Below are positions 1-4,722 of a DNA stretch of 5,553 nucleotides, in pieces (the stretch's first letter is position 1; each line of letters opens with the position of its first letter). Source of the DNA: Elusimicrobiota bacterium (GTDB lineage: Bacteria > Elusimicrobiota > Elusimicrobia > UBA1565 > UBA9628); assembly GCA_028869495.1 (NCBI GenBank), contig JAGWRY010000306.1, positions 1-5,553 of the forward strand. The letters run 5' to 3'. Both the position numbers and the translations under genes were made by a program. Below the pieces are notes generated by a model, which saw only the letters and a program-made list of their open reading frames with translations, was not told the origin of the DNA and did not search any database.

Positions 1-694
1 CGCGCTGGGCGCCGCGCAGGGGCTCGCCGGGCAGCAGGACGCCGACGGCGTCCGCGCCGAGCCGGCCGACCAGGCCGGGCGCGGGCGCGGCCTCGCGCAG
101 GACGGACGCCAGCTGGGCGAGCAGACGGCCGGCGGTCTCGGGACCCTTGTCGCGGAGGACCTCGTCGAGGCGGGCGGGGCGGAAGGCGGCCAGGCCGGCG
201 GAGCCGCGGGCCAGGGCGGCGCCGGCGAGGTCCGCGAACGGCTCCGCGGCGATCGCGCCGATCGCCGCGTCGAAGGCCGACGGATCCTCGCCGGGCGCGC
301 AGCGGGCGAGGCGGGCCAGGAAGGCCAGGTCGCCCTCGGAGAACGTGCCCGGACGCTCGGAGAGCGCCGCGAGCGCCCCGTCGCGCCCGCCGGCCCGCGG
401 GACGCCGGCGTAGGACTGGCAGCCGCGGTCGCGGAACAGCGGGGTCGCGGCGAACGCGGGATCCGTCGCGGCGTTGCGCACGAGCGCGGGGCGGCCGCTC
501 TCCAGGACCGCGCGGTCGAAGAGGTCCGCGAGCGGGCGGCGCGTCCCGGCCGGCAGGGCCGCGGGGCCCGCGGAGGCCTCGACGACGGCGCCGCCGTCGT
601 CGCGCCGGATCAGCCAGGCGGCCGAGGCGCCCAGAAGCGCGCGCAGGCCGTCGAGCCAAGCCGTCCTCTCCGCGTCCGGCGGGGAGCCGCTCAC
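1..694 (-). CDS. GAF domain plus degenerate GGDEF-like domain protein (3' end outside window)
   Basis: Leftward reading frame open from a GTG at 694 to the window edge; 231 codons are visible, with strong G/C bias at third positions. Residues about 10-132 look like a GAF sensor domain: the stretch YAGVPRAGG (95-103), then a Gly-containing strand and TFSEGDLAFLARLA (117-130), is the usual C-terminal half of a GAF fold. Residues about 160-231 align by eye with the first half of a GGDEF (diguanylate cyclase) domain, ending RLGADAVGVLLPG (211-223), where active enzymes have RLGGDEFavLLPG. The signature is therefore GADAV, and the earlier metal-binding Asp segment (DLDxFK-like) reads AFRPARL. I infer a catalytically inactive GGDEF used for signalling or dimerisation. 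The GTG start is chosen because a TGA-TAGAAT extended -10 lies 7 nt upstream and the GAF domain starts soon after; no Shine-Dalgarno is visible. It is divergent from the small membrane protein gene. GAF is fairly secure; the GGDEF assignment rests on half a domain. Confidence 0.75.
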   Translation of the reverse strand, partial: MSGSPPDAERTAWLDGLRALLGASAAWLIRRDDGGAVVEASAGPAALPAGTRRPLADLFDRAVLESGRPALVRNAATDPAFAATPLFRDRGCQSYAGVPRAGGRDGALAALSERPGTFSEGDLAFLARLARCAPGEDPSAFDAAIGAIAAEPFADLAGAALARGSAGLAAFRPARLDEVLRDKGPETAGRLLAQLASVLREAAPAPGLVGRLGADAVGVLLPGEPLRGAQR

Positions 695-700
695 GGGTTT

Positions 701-707
701 TATTCTA
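701..707. promoter_or_regulatory. Overlapping divergent -10 elements
   Basis: The 23-bp gap between two GTG starts (694 leftward, 718 rightward) holds one AT-rich patch. Read rightward it gives TATTCT (701-706), 11 nt before GTG 718. Read leftward it gives TAGAAT (707-702), preceded by TGA as an extended -10, 7 nt before GTG 694. The two hexamers share five base pairs, so polymerase could probably serve only one direction at a time. No -35 hexamer is recognisable on either side. The call rests on position and sequence likeness only. Confidence 0.55.
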
Positions 708-717
708 TCATTCCGGC

Positions 718-921
718 GTGAAGCCCCTCCTCTGGACCCTGCGCTGGGCGCTCCTCGCCGTTTCGGCGGCCGCGGCTCTGCTCTGCGTGGTCCGGGGCCT
801 GACGCCGGGACGCGCGCTCGTCGTCGTCTCGACCGGGACGGTCTGGTACCTGCTGTCGCGGCGCAAGGCGCTGTCGCTGGACCGCGAGAAGCTCGGCATC
901 CCGCCGCGCTCCGGGATTTGA
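718..921 (+). CDS. Small membrane protein, 67 aa, unknown function
   Basis: I do not recognise this family. GTG start at 718, TGA at 919-921, 67 residues. Residues about 8-24 (WRALLAV-like, Ala/Leu-rich, ending LLCVV) form a probable membrane helix. After an RGLTPGR turn, residues about 31-45 (ALVVVSTGTVWYLL) form a second hydrophobic stretch. A basic, soluble tail follows (SRRKALSLDREK). This suggests a two-helix hairpin in the inner membrane with a positively charged cytoplasmic C-terminus. Third codon positions are almost all G or C, as in the neighbouring genes, and the frame fits exactly between the divergent promoter and asnS. The stop codon touches the asnS -10 element, and 16 bp separate it from the asnS ATG, so the two may also be co-transcribed. 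No Shine-Dalgarno is visible. It could be a chance ORF, but hydropathy, codon use and placement favour a real gene. Confidence 0.62.
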   Translation: MKPLLWTLRWALLAVSAAAALLCVVRGLTPGRALVVVSTGTVWYLLSRRKALSLDREKLGIPPRSGI

Positions 922-927
922 CATAAT
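919..927 (+). promoter_or_regulatory. asnS extended -10 promoter
   Basis: TGA-CATAAT: an extended -10 (TGn) followed by a hexamer matching TATAAT at five of six positions (922-927). The asnS ATG starts 10 nt further on, so the predicted transcript has a leader of only a few bases, or none, and there is no room for a Shine-Dalgarno. The TGn part coincides with the stop codon of the upstream small membrane protein gene. No -35 hexamer is recognisable at the expected distance. Confidence 0.5.
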
Positions 928-937
928 CCAAGCCGCC

Positions 938-2323
938 ATGGAGCGCAGCGAGATCAAGGACGTTCTGTCGAAGGGCCGGGCCGGCGACGCGGCGACGGTC
1001 GCGGGCTGGATCAAGTCGGTGCGGGCGTCGAAGTCGGTCGCCTTCGTCCACCTCAACGACGGCTCGACCTTCGACTCCCTGCAGGTCGTCGTGCCGGAGA
1101 CGTTCCCCGGGCGCGACGCGGTCCTGCGGCAGATCACCGGGGCGGCCCTGCGGGTCAAGGGGACGCTGGTCGCCTCGCCCGGCAAGGGGCAGGCGCTCGA
1201 CCTGGCGCCCGAGGAGATCGAGGTCCTCGGCGAGTGCGACGCGTCCTCGCCGGTGCAGAAGGCGGGGACCTCGTTCGAGTTCCTGCGCGGGGTCGCGCAC
1301 ATGCGCCCGCGCACGAACACGTTCGGCGCGGTGTTCCGCGTGCGCTCCGAGCTCGCCTTCGCGGTGCACGAGTTCTTCCGCGAGCGCGGCTTCGCGCTCT
1401 GCCACTCGCCGATCCTGACGACGTCCGACTGCGAGGGCGCGGGCGCGATGTTCTCGGTGACGACGCTCGACGCCGAGAAGCCGCCGCGCGGCGAGGACGG
1501 GCGGATCGACTGGTCGAAGGACTTCTTCGGCGAGCGCGCGAGCCTGACGGTCTCGGGCCAGCTCGAGGCGGAGATCCTCGCGATGTCGCTGTCGAAGGTC
1601 TACACGTTCGGGCCGACCTTCCGCGCGGAGAACTCGACGACGCCGCGCCACGCGGCCGAGTTCTGGATGATCGAGCCGGAGCTCGCCTTCGCGGACCTGA
1701 AGGACGACCGCGAGCTGGCCGAGGATTTCGTGAAGGCGATGGTCGCGCGCCTCTTCGAGCGCTGCGAGCGCGACCTGCGCTTCTTCGACGAGCGCGTCGA
1801 GAAGGGCCTGCGCGCGAAGCTGGAGGCGGTCGCGACGGCCGACTTCGGGGTGATCGAGTACGCGAAGGCGATCTCGGTCCTCGAGAAGGCGGGGCGGACG
1901 TGGGACCACCCGGTCTCCTGGGGCCGGGACCTGCAGACCGAGCACGAGCGCTACCTGACGGAGGAGTACGCGAAGCGCCCGCTCTTCGTGATCGACTACC
2001 CGAAGACGATCAAGCCGTTCTACATGTACTGCAACGACGACGACAAGACCGTCGCCTGCATGGACCTTCTGGTCCCGCGCGTCGGCGAGCTGATCGGCGG
2101 CTCCCAGCGCGAGCACCGCCTGGACCGCCTGCTCGCGCGCATGAAGGAGTGCGGCGTCGACGAGAAGGCGTACTCCTGGTACGCGGACCTGCGCCGCTTC
2201 GGCACGGTCCCGCACGCGGGCTTCGGCCTGGGCTTCGAGCGCCTGCTGATGTACGCGACCGGGATGGAGAACATCCGCGACGTCAGCCTGTGCCCGCGCG
2301 TGCCGGGCTACGCGAAGTTCTAG
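938..2323 (+). CDS. asnS: Asparaginyl-tRNA synthetase
   Basis: Cytoplasmic class IIb aminoacyl-tRNA synthetase that charges tRNA-Asn with asparagine using ATP. It is 461 residues, normal for bacterial AsnRS. Residues about 18-105 form the N-terminal OB-fold anticodon-binding domain (AGWIKSVR near the start), and the class II catalytic domain follows. Motif 1 ends around Ser157-Pro158 (CHSPILTTSDCEGAGAMF). Motif 2 starts at Phe228 (FRAENSTTPRHAAEFWMIEPE begins here; Arg229 and Glu231 are the ATP/amino-acid contacts). Motif 3 is at 426-435 (HAGFGLGFER, Arg435). The segments LTVSGQL, YTFGPTF and ELIGGSQREHRLD are typical of AsnRS rather than AspRS or LysRS. The extreme C-terminus reads LCPRVPGYAKF, where I recall most relatives having PFPR; this is a small variation. 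The ATG at 938 is chosen for its nearby -10 and correct N-terminus. The gene looks intact. Confidence 0.97.
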   Translation: MERSEIKDVLSKGRAGDAATVAGWIKSVRASKSVAFVHLNDGSTFDSLQVVVPETFPGRDAVLRQITGAALRVKGTLVASPGKGQALDLAPEEIEVLGECDASSPVQKAGTSFEFLRGVAHMRPRTNTFGAVFRVRSELAFAVHEFFRERGFALCHSPILTTSDCEGAGAMFSVTTLDAEKPPRGEDGRIDWSKDFFGERASLTVSGQLEAEILAMSLSKVYTFGPTFRAENSTTPRHAAEFWMIEPELAFADLKDDRELAEDFVKAMVARLFERCERDLRFFDERVEKGLRAKLEAVATADFGVIEYAKAISVLEKAGRTWDHPVSWGRDLQTEHERYLTEEYAKRPLFVIDYPKTIKPFYMYCNDDDKTVACMDLLVPRVGELIGGSQREHRLDRLLARMKECGVDEKAYSWYADLRRFGTVPHAGFGLGFERLLMYATGMENIRDVSLCPRVPGYAKF

Positions 2324-2343
2324 GCGCCTCCCCGGCGCCGGGA

Positions 2344-2361
2344 CTATGATATTTCGCATAG
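2344..2361. promoter_or_regulatory. Inverted repeat, possible operator for the CRP-family operon
   Basis: CTATG (2344-2348) and CATAG (2357-2361) are perfect 5-bp inverted arms separated by 8 bp, in an AT-rich patch between asnS and the CRP/FNR-type gene. The centre is about 43-45 bp before the predicted transcription start near 2395-2397. That is close to where class II CRP/FNR-family activators bind, so autoregulation is conceivable. The left arm contains TATGAT (2345-2350), which could instead be a second, more distal -10 giving a leader of about 40 nt. Short arms make either reading tentative. Confidence 0.3.
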
Positions 2362-2377
2362 ACGCGGGGGCGCGTTT
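2360..2377. promoter_or_regulatory. GC hairpin AGACGCG-GGGG-CGCGTTT
   Basis: ACGCG (2362-2366) and CGCGT (2371-2375) pair perfectly around a GGGG loop, extended by a G-U and an A-T pair at the base. On the plus strand the stem ends in TTTATCC. It might be a weak asnS terminator, but the T-run is only three bases. It could equally be an operator lying just upstream of the -10 of the next gene. I cannot decide between these. Confidence 0.25.
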
Positions 2378-2382
2378 ATCCG

Positions 2383-2388
2383 AATAAT
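2383..2388 (+). promoter_or_regulatory. Predicted -10 of the CRP-family/receiver operon
   Basis: AATAAT matches TATAAT at five of six positions and ends 8 nt before the ATG at 2397. The predicted start of transcription is at or just before the ATG, so the mRNA would be leaderless or nearly so. The bases before the ATG (CAGCGCGC) contain no Shine-Dalgarno. No good -35 is visible, consistent with activator dependence. Confidence 0.45.
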
Positions 2389-2396
2389 CAGCGCGC

Positions 2397-3065
2397 ATGG
2401 ACAAACGCGCGCTGGAAGCCTTCTTCGCGGCCCACGAGGCGTTCCGCCGGACGCCTCCCGCCGCCCTGCGCCGGCTGGCGGCCGTCGCGCGCCCGAAGCC
2501 CCTGGCCGCCGGAGAGCATCTGTTTCGCGAGGGCGACCCGGCGGGCGAGGCGGCCGTCCTGACCAAGGGTCTGGCCGTCTCCTCGATCGGGCGGCGCTCG
2601 GGACGCTCGGCGATGGTCGAGGTCCTGCGGGCCGGCGACGTCTGGGGGGTGCTGTCGAGCCTGACGGGGGGCGCGAACCTCTGCGACGTCCGCGCGCTGG
2701 AGCCGTCCGCGGCGGTCCTCCTCCCGGCCGCCGAGCTCTTCCGCCTGGCGGATTCGAGCCCGGCGCTGTCGCGCGCGCTCCTGCGCGCCGCCGAGGTCCG
2801 CTTCCGCCGCCTCGCGGACCTGCACGCGCTCTCCGGCGAGCGCTCGCCGCGCAAGATCTGCGGGATCCTGCTCTGGCTGCACGGCTCGGCCGGGGAGAGC
2901 GTGCCGCTGACGCAGGCGGCGATCGCGGAGCTGGCGGGGCTGGCCCTGGAGACGGTCTCGCGCGCGATGTCCGCCTACAAGAAGCGGGGCTGGATCTCCT
3001 ACACGCGCCGCCGGATCACGATCGAGCGCCCCGACCTCCTGCGCCGGTTCCTCGAGGACGCGTGA
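2397..3065 (+). CDS. CRP/FNR-family transcriptional regulator
   Basis: Cytoplasmic DNA-binding regulator of 222 residues, the usual size of the family. Residues about 15-120 form the cyclic-nucleotide-binding-like beta-roll (LAAGEHLFREGDPAGEAAVLTKG at 36-58; LRAGDVWG at 77-84). The long dimerisation helix covers about 122-145. The winged helix-turn-helix spans about 150-210 (PLTQAAIAELAGLALETVSRAM). Recognition-helix residues Glu185, Ser188 and Arg189 match the E-x-x-S-R pattern of FNR, suggesting a TTGA-like half-site. The Arg-Ser/Thr pair that holds the cAMP phosphate in CRP is missing (the region reads GGANLCDVRA), and there is no FNR-type N-terminal cysteine cluster, so the ligand is unknown. 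It overlaps the downstream receiver gene by 4 bp and resembles the convergent regulator at 3427-4083, with ILLWL followed by PLT, AE, AG and ET at matching spacing. The ATG is chosen from the -10 position and family length. Confidence 0.92.
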   Translation: MDKRALEAFFAAHEAFRRTPPAALRRLAAVARPKPLAAGEHLFREGDPAGEAAVLTKGLAVSSIGRRSGRSAMVEVLRAGDVWGVLSSLTGGANLCDVRALEPSAAVLLPAAELFRLADSSPALSRALLRAAEVRFRRLADLHALSGERSPRKICGILLWLHGSAGESVPLTQAAIAELAGLALETVSRAMSAYKKRGWISYTRRRITIERPDLLRRFLEDA

Positions 3066-3430
3066 GCGCCTCTCCCGACGCCCCGCGCACGATCCTGGCC
3101 GTCGACGACGAGTCCTCCGTCCTCAACGTCCTCGCGCGCCTGCTGCGGGCGGAGGGCTACCTGGTGCTGACGGCCGCGGGCGTCGCCGAGGCCGAGGCCG
3201 CGGCGGCGGTCTCGCCGCTGAGGCTCGACCTGCTGATCGTGGACGCGGGCCTGCCGGACGGCACCGGGCGCGAGGCGGCGGAGCGCGTCCTTCTCCGGCA
3301 TCCGAAGGCCGCGGTGCTCTACGTCTCCGGGGCTCCGCCCGCGGGCGGCGCCGAGGGCGGAGCGTTCCTCCTCAAGCCGTTCGACCGCGCGTCCCTGCTG
3401 GACGCGGTCGGGCGCCTCCTGCGCCGCTAG
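3062..3430 (+). CDS. Stand-alone response-regulator receiver domain protein
   Basis: Single CheY-like receiver domain, 122 residues, with no output domain. Conserved residues are all present: acidic pocket Asp15-Asp16 (AVDDE), phospho-acceptor Asp61 (LLIVDAGLPDG), Ser89 in the position of the switch Thr/Ser (YVSGAPP), and Lys105-Pro106 (LLKPFD). It should therefore be phosphorylated by a histidine kinase, but none is encoded in this window. The GTG start overlaps the stop of the CRP/FNR-type gene (GTGA, 3062-3065), indicating translational coupling and a shared transcript. A GAGG at 3054-3057 may assist re-initiation. The alpha4 region is short and Gly-rich (GAPPAGGAEGGA). I infer that it acts in the same response as the upstream regulator, perhaps by protein-protein contact or as a phosphorelay intermediate. 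The stop codon overlaps that of the convergent gene. Confidence 0.9.
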   Translation: MSASPDAPRTILAVDDESSVLNVLARLLRAEGYLVLTAAGVAEAEAAAAVSPLRLDLLIVDAGLPDGTGREAAERVLLRHPKAAVLYVSGAPPAGGAEGGAFLLKPFDRASLLDAVGRLLRR

Positions 3431-4083
3431 TCGAGAGCCAGTTCCGACAGGCGCCGCGCGTCGCGCACGGTCACGACGCCGCGCCGGGTGCGGATGACGC
3501 CGGACTTCTCCAGGGGCGAGAGCAGGCGGATCGCGGTCTCGGTCGTGACCCCGGCGGCCTCGGCCAGCGCGCGGCGGGTCAGCGGGATGTCCGGTCCCAG
3601 CTTGTCGCAGAGCCAGAGCAGGATCCGCGGCAGGCGCGCGCGGGCCGGCGCCGCGGCCAGGGCGCGCAGACTCTGAGACTCGCTCAGCCGGTCGGCCAGC
3701 GCGGCGAGCAGGGCGCGCGCGAACGGGGGGGAGCGGCGGAGCAGGCGCAGGTAGTCGGCGCGCGGCATCGCGATCAGCCGCGCCGGGCCCAGCGCGCGGA
3801 CGTGGAACGGGCGCGCCGGCGGGGTCTCGGAGTCCAGGCAGCCGAAGACGTCGCCGGGGCGCAGGACGTCGAGCATGGCCGCGCCGCCGTCGGCGTTCAG
3901 GGTCAGCTCGAGCAGGCCGGCGACGTCGAACCAGGCCCGTCTCTGCCCGTCCGGGGCGAAGGTCTCGCCGCGCTTGAGGACGACGACGGAGCAGTGCCGC
4001 GCGGCCTCGCTCACGGCGGCCGGCGCCGCCTCCCGCAGAAGGGGCAGTCCGCGCAGGAGCGCCGCGTCCTTCGGCGTCAGCAT
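3427..4083 (-). CDS. CRP/FNR-family transcriptional regulator (second copy type)
   Basis: 218-residue regulator on the minus strand. Residues about 12-118 form a cNMP-binding-like beta-roll (LKRGETFAPDGQ at 36-47; LRPGDVFG at 74-81). The dimer helix covers about 119-142 and the winged helix-turn-helix about 150-210 (PLTRRALAEAAGVTTETAIRLL). The recognition helix has Glu182 and Arg186, as in FNR E-x-x-S-R, but Ile185 replaces Ser. The cAMP-binding Arg-Ser/Thr is absent (ETPPARPFHVRA). Cysteines at 31, 82 and 159 do not form the FNR iron-sulfur motif. The ATG at 4083 is chosen because GGAGGT ends 6 nt upstream; a longer open frame exists but runs antisense through the divergent gene. The gene is divergent from the ferritin-like gene across a dyad-rich 87-bp region, so control of that gene and of itself is likely. 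It converges tail-to-tail on the receiver gene with overlapping stops. Confidence 0.9.
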   Translation of the reverse strand: MLTPKDAALLRGLPLLREAAPAAVSEAARHCSVVVLKRGETFAPDGQRRAWFDVAGLLELTLNADGGAAMLDVLRPGDVFGCLDSETPPARPFHVRALGPARLIAMPRADYLRLLRRSPPFARALLAALADRLSESQSLRALAAAPARARLPRILLWLCDKLGPDIPLTRRALAEAAGVTTETAIRLLSPLEKSGVIRTRRGVVTVRDARRLSELALD

Positions 4084-4087
4084 CGGT

Positions 4088-4111
4088 CCACCTCCGCCCG
4101 ACTTCACGGTA
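4088..4111 (-). promoter_or_regulatory. Extended -10 and Shine-Dalgarno of the leftward CRP-family gene
   Basis: On the minus strand, TGC-TACCGT (hexamer 4111-4106) is an extended -10, though the hexamer itself matches TATAAT at only three positions. It is followed by GGAGGTGG (4095-4088), whose GGAGGT core ends 6 nt before the ATG at 4083. The Shine-Dalgarno is convincing and fixes the start. The promoter call is weaker. A TTGACG further upstream is too far away (22 bp) to be a normal -35. Confidence 0.5.
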
Positions 4112-4118
4112 GCACCGT
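4106..4118. promoter_or_regulatory. Dyad ACGGT-AGC-ACCGT over the leftward promoter
   Basis: Perfect 5-bp inverted arms with a 3-bp spacer, coinciding with the predicted extended -10 of the leftward CRP-family gene. A protein bound here would block that promoter, so a repressor or autorepression site is a reasonable inference. Short palindromes arise by chance in GC-rich DNA, so confidence is low. Confidence 0.3.
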
Positions 4119-4126
4119 TCCGGCCC

Positions 4127-4140
4127 TTTGTCGCGTCAAA
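4127..4140. promoter_or_regulatory. Candidate CRP/FNR-family operator TTTGTCGCGTCAAA
   Basis: A 14-bp near-perfect palindrome: TTTGTCG against TTTGACG, six of seven positions symmetric. It contains TTG/CAA ends like FNR-family sites, although the arm spacing is 2 bp shorter than the classical TTGAT-N4-ATCAA. Its centre is 37.5 bp before the predicted start of the ferritin-like gene and about 34.5 bp before that of the divergent regulator, so it lies over the missing -35 region of both. It is flanked by a wider inverted pair, CCGTTCC (4115-4121) and GGAACGG (4151-4157). The neighbouring regulator is the obvious candidate to bind it. Confidence 0.5.
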
Positions 4141-4158
4141 TCTTCCGCAAGGAACGGC

Positions 4159-4164
4159 TATGAT
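4159..4164 (+). promoter_or_regulatory. -10 of the ferritin-like gene (leaderless)
   Basis: TATGAT matches TATAAT at five of six positions. Exactly 6 nt separate it from the GTG at 4171, so transcription would be expected to start at the first base of the start codon. There is no Shine-Dalgarno and no -35 hexamer; the palindrome at 4127-4140 occupies the upstream position, as expected for an activator-dependent promoter. Confidence 0.5.
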
Positions 4165-4170
4165 ATCGCC

Positions 4171-4665
4171 GTGGACTGGTCTCCGTTCGCCGTCTGCGCC
4201 CCCGACGAGCTCCCGCCGGCGCCGCGCGCGATCTCGACGCGCGAGGGTCTGGGCGACCGCCTGCGCACGGCGGCGTTCGCCGAGCGCCAGGCGCGCGAGG
4301 CCTTCCGATGGGCGGCCGAAGTCCTGGCCGACGCGCCGCCGGAACTGCGCGGGCTGTGGCGGCGCCTCGCCGACGACGAGGACCGCCACCTCCAGCTGAT
4401 CCTGGGGCGCATGGCCGAGCTCGGGGTGGGCGTCGCCGAGCGGCCGGTCTCGGACCGGCTCTGGCAGTCCCTGCGCGCCTGCAAGACGACGCGGGAGTTC
4501 TCGGCCTACATGAAGACGGCCGAAGAGCGCGGGCGCGCGGCCGAGGAGAGCTTCCGCCGCAAGCTCGCGACTTGCGATCCGGTCACGGCGGCGCTCTTCG
4601 GGCTCATCGCCGACGACGAGGCCGAGCACGTGGCGCTCGGCGAGCGCCTGGCGCGGGACCTCTAA
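4171..4665 (+). CDS. Ferritin-like di-iron four-helix-bundle protein
   Basis: 164-residue soluble protein with the metal-ligand pattern of the ferritin/rubrerythrin superfamily. Helix 1 carries Glu38 (AFAERQAREAF), helix 2 Glu70-x-x-His73 (DDEDRHLQLI), helix 3 Glu118/Glu119 (KTAEERGRAAEE), and helix 4 Glu150-x-x-His153 (DDEAEHVAL). The spacing from Glu38 to Glu70 equals that from Glu118 to Glu150 (32 residues), as expected for the duplicated two-helix unit. It has no C-terminal rubredoxin Cys4 motif. I infer that it binds two irons and works in iron, oxygen or peroxide handling, or as an oxidase/hydroxylase (the MiaE-like and DUF-type branches have the same ligands). I cannot assign the subfamily. 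The GTG at 4171 is chosen because TATGAT lies just upstream and the protein has no other plausible start before helix 1. It is divergent from the CRP/FNR-type gene, with a shared operator candidate. Confidence 0.8.
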   Translation: MDWSPFAVCAPDELPPAPRAISTREGLGDRLRTAAFAERQAREAFRWAAEVLADAPPELRGLWRRLADDEDRHLQLILGRMAELGVGVAERPVSDRLWQSLRACKTTREFSAYMKTAEERGRAAEESFRRKLATCDPVTAALFGLIADDEAEHVALGERLARDL

Positions 4666-4701
4666 AAACAGCGGCGCCGGCCGGGGCCGCCGGCCGGCGC
4701 C
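4664..4701 (-). terminator. Intrinsic terminator of the leftward secreted-protein gene
   Basis: Perfect 12-bp GC stem, GGCGCCGGCCGG (4673-4684) with CCGGCCGGCGCC (4690-4701), and a 5-nt loop. On the minus strand the stem is followed by GCTGTTTTTAGAG, a five-T tract (4668-4664) 4 nt after the stem. It begins 21 bp beyond the TAA of the leftward gene at 4723. The T-tract overlaps the stop codon of the rightward ferritin-like gene. On the plus strand the stem is followed only by AAATCTCG, so termination in that direction is doubtful. Confidence 0.72.
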
Positions 4702-4722
4702 AAATCTCGTCCCGGGGGACGC

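Noticed and set aside
147..926. Rightward open frames across the left 900 bases (147-413 and 474-926)
   Set aside because: They are Arg/Ala/Pro-rich, match no fold, and lie antisense to the GAF/GGDEF-like gene, whose frame has domain-like sequence and strong third-position G/C bias.
917..930. FNR-box-like TTGACATAATCCAA over the asnS -10
   Set aside because: It matches TTGAT-N4-ATCAA at only seven of ten positions, and the bases are already explained by a stop codon plus an extended -10.
2324..2342. GGCGC/GCGCC hairpin directly after asnS as an intrinsic terminator
   Set aside because: The stem is short and is followed by GGACTATG with no T-tract; GGCGCC palindromes are expected by chance at this base composition.
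1234..2349. A 371-codon rightward frame inside asnS
   Set aside because: Its translation is Arg/Ala/Gly low complexity; the overlapping asnS frame is unmistakable. It is a high-GC shadow.
3725..3731. Run of seven G as a possible frameshift or phase-variation tract in the leftward CRP-family gene
   Set aside because: The reading frame and family alignment continue unbroken across it (RRSPPFARALL), and seven is not unusual in such GC-rich DNA.
4084..4629. N-terminal extension of the leftward CRP-family gene to a start at 4629
   Set aside because: The extension is antisense to the ferritin-like gene and has no domain. The Shine-Dalgarno at 4095-4090 and normal family length fix the start at 4083.
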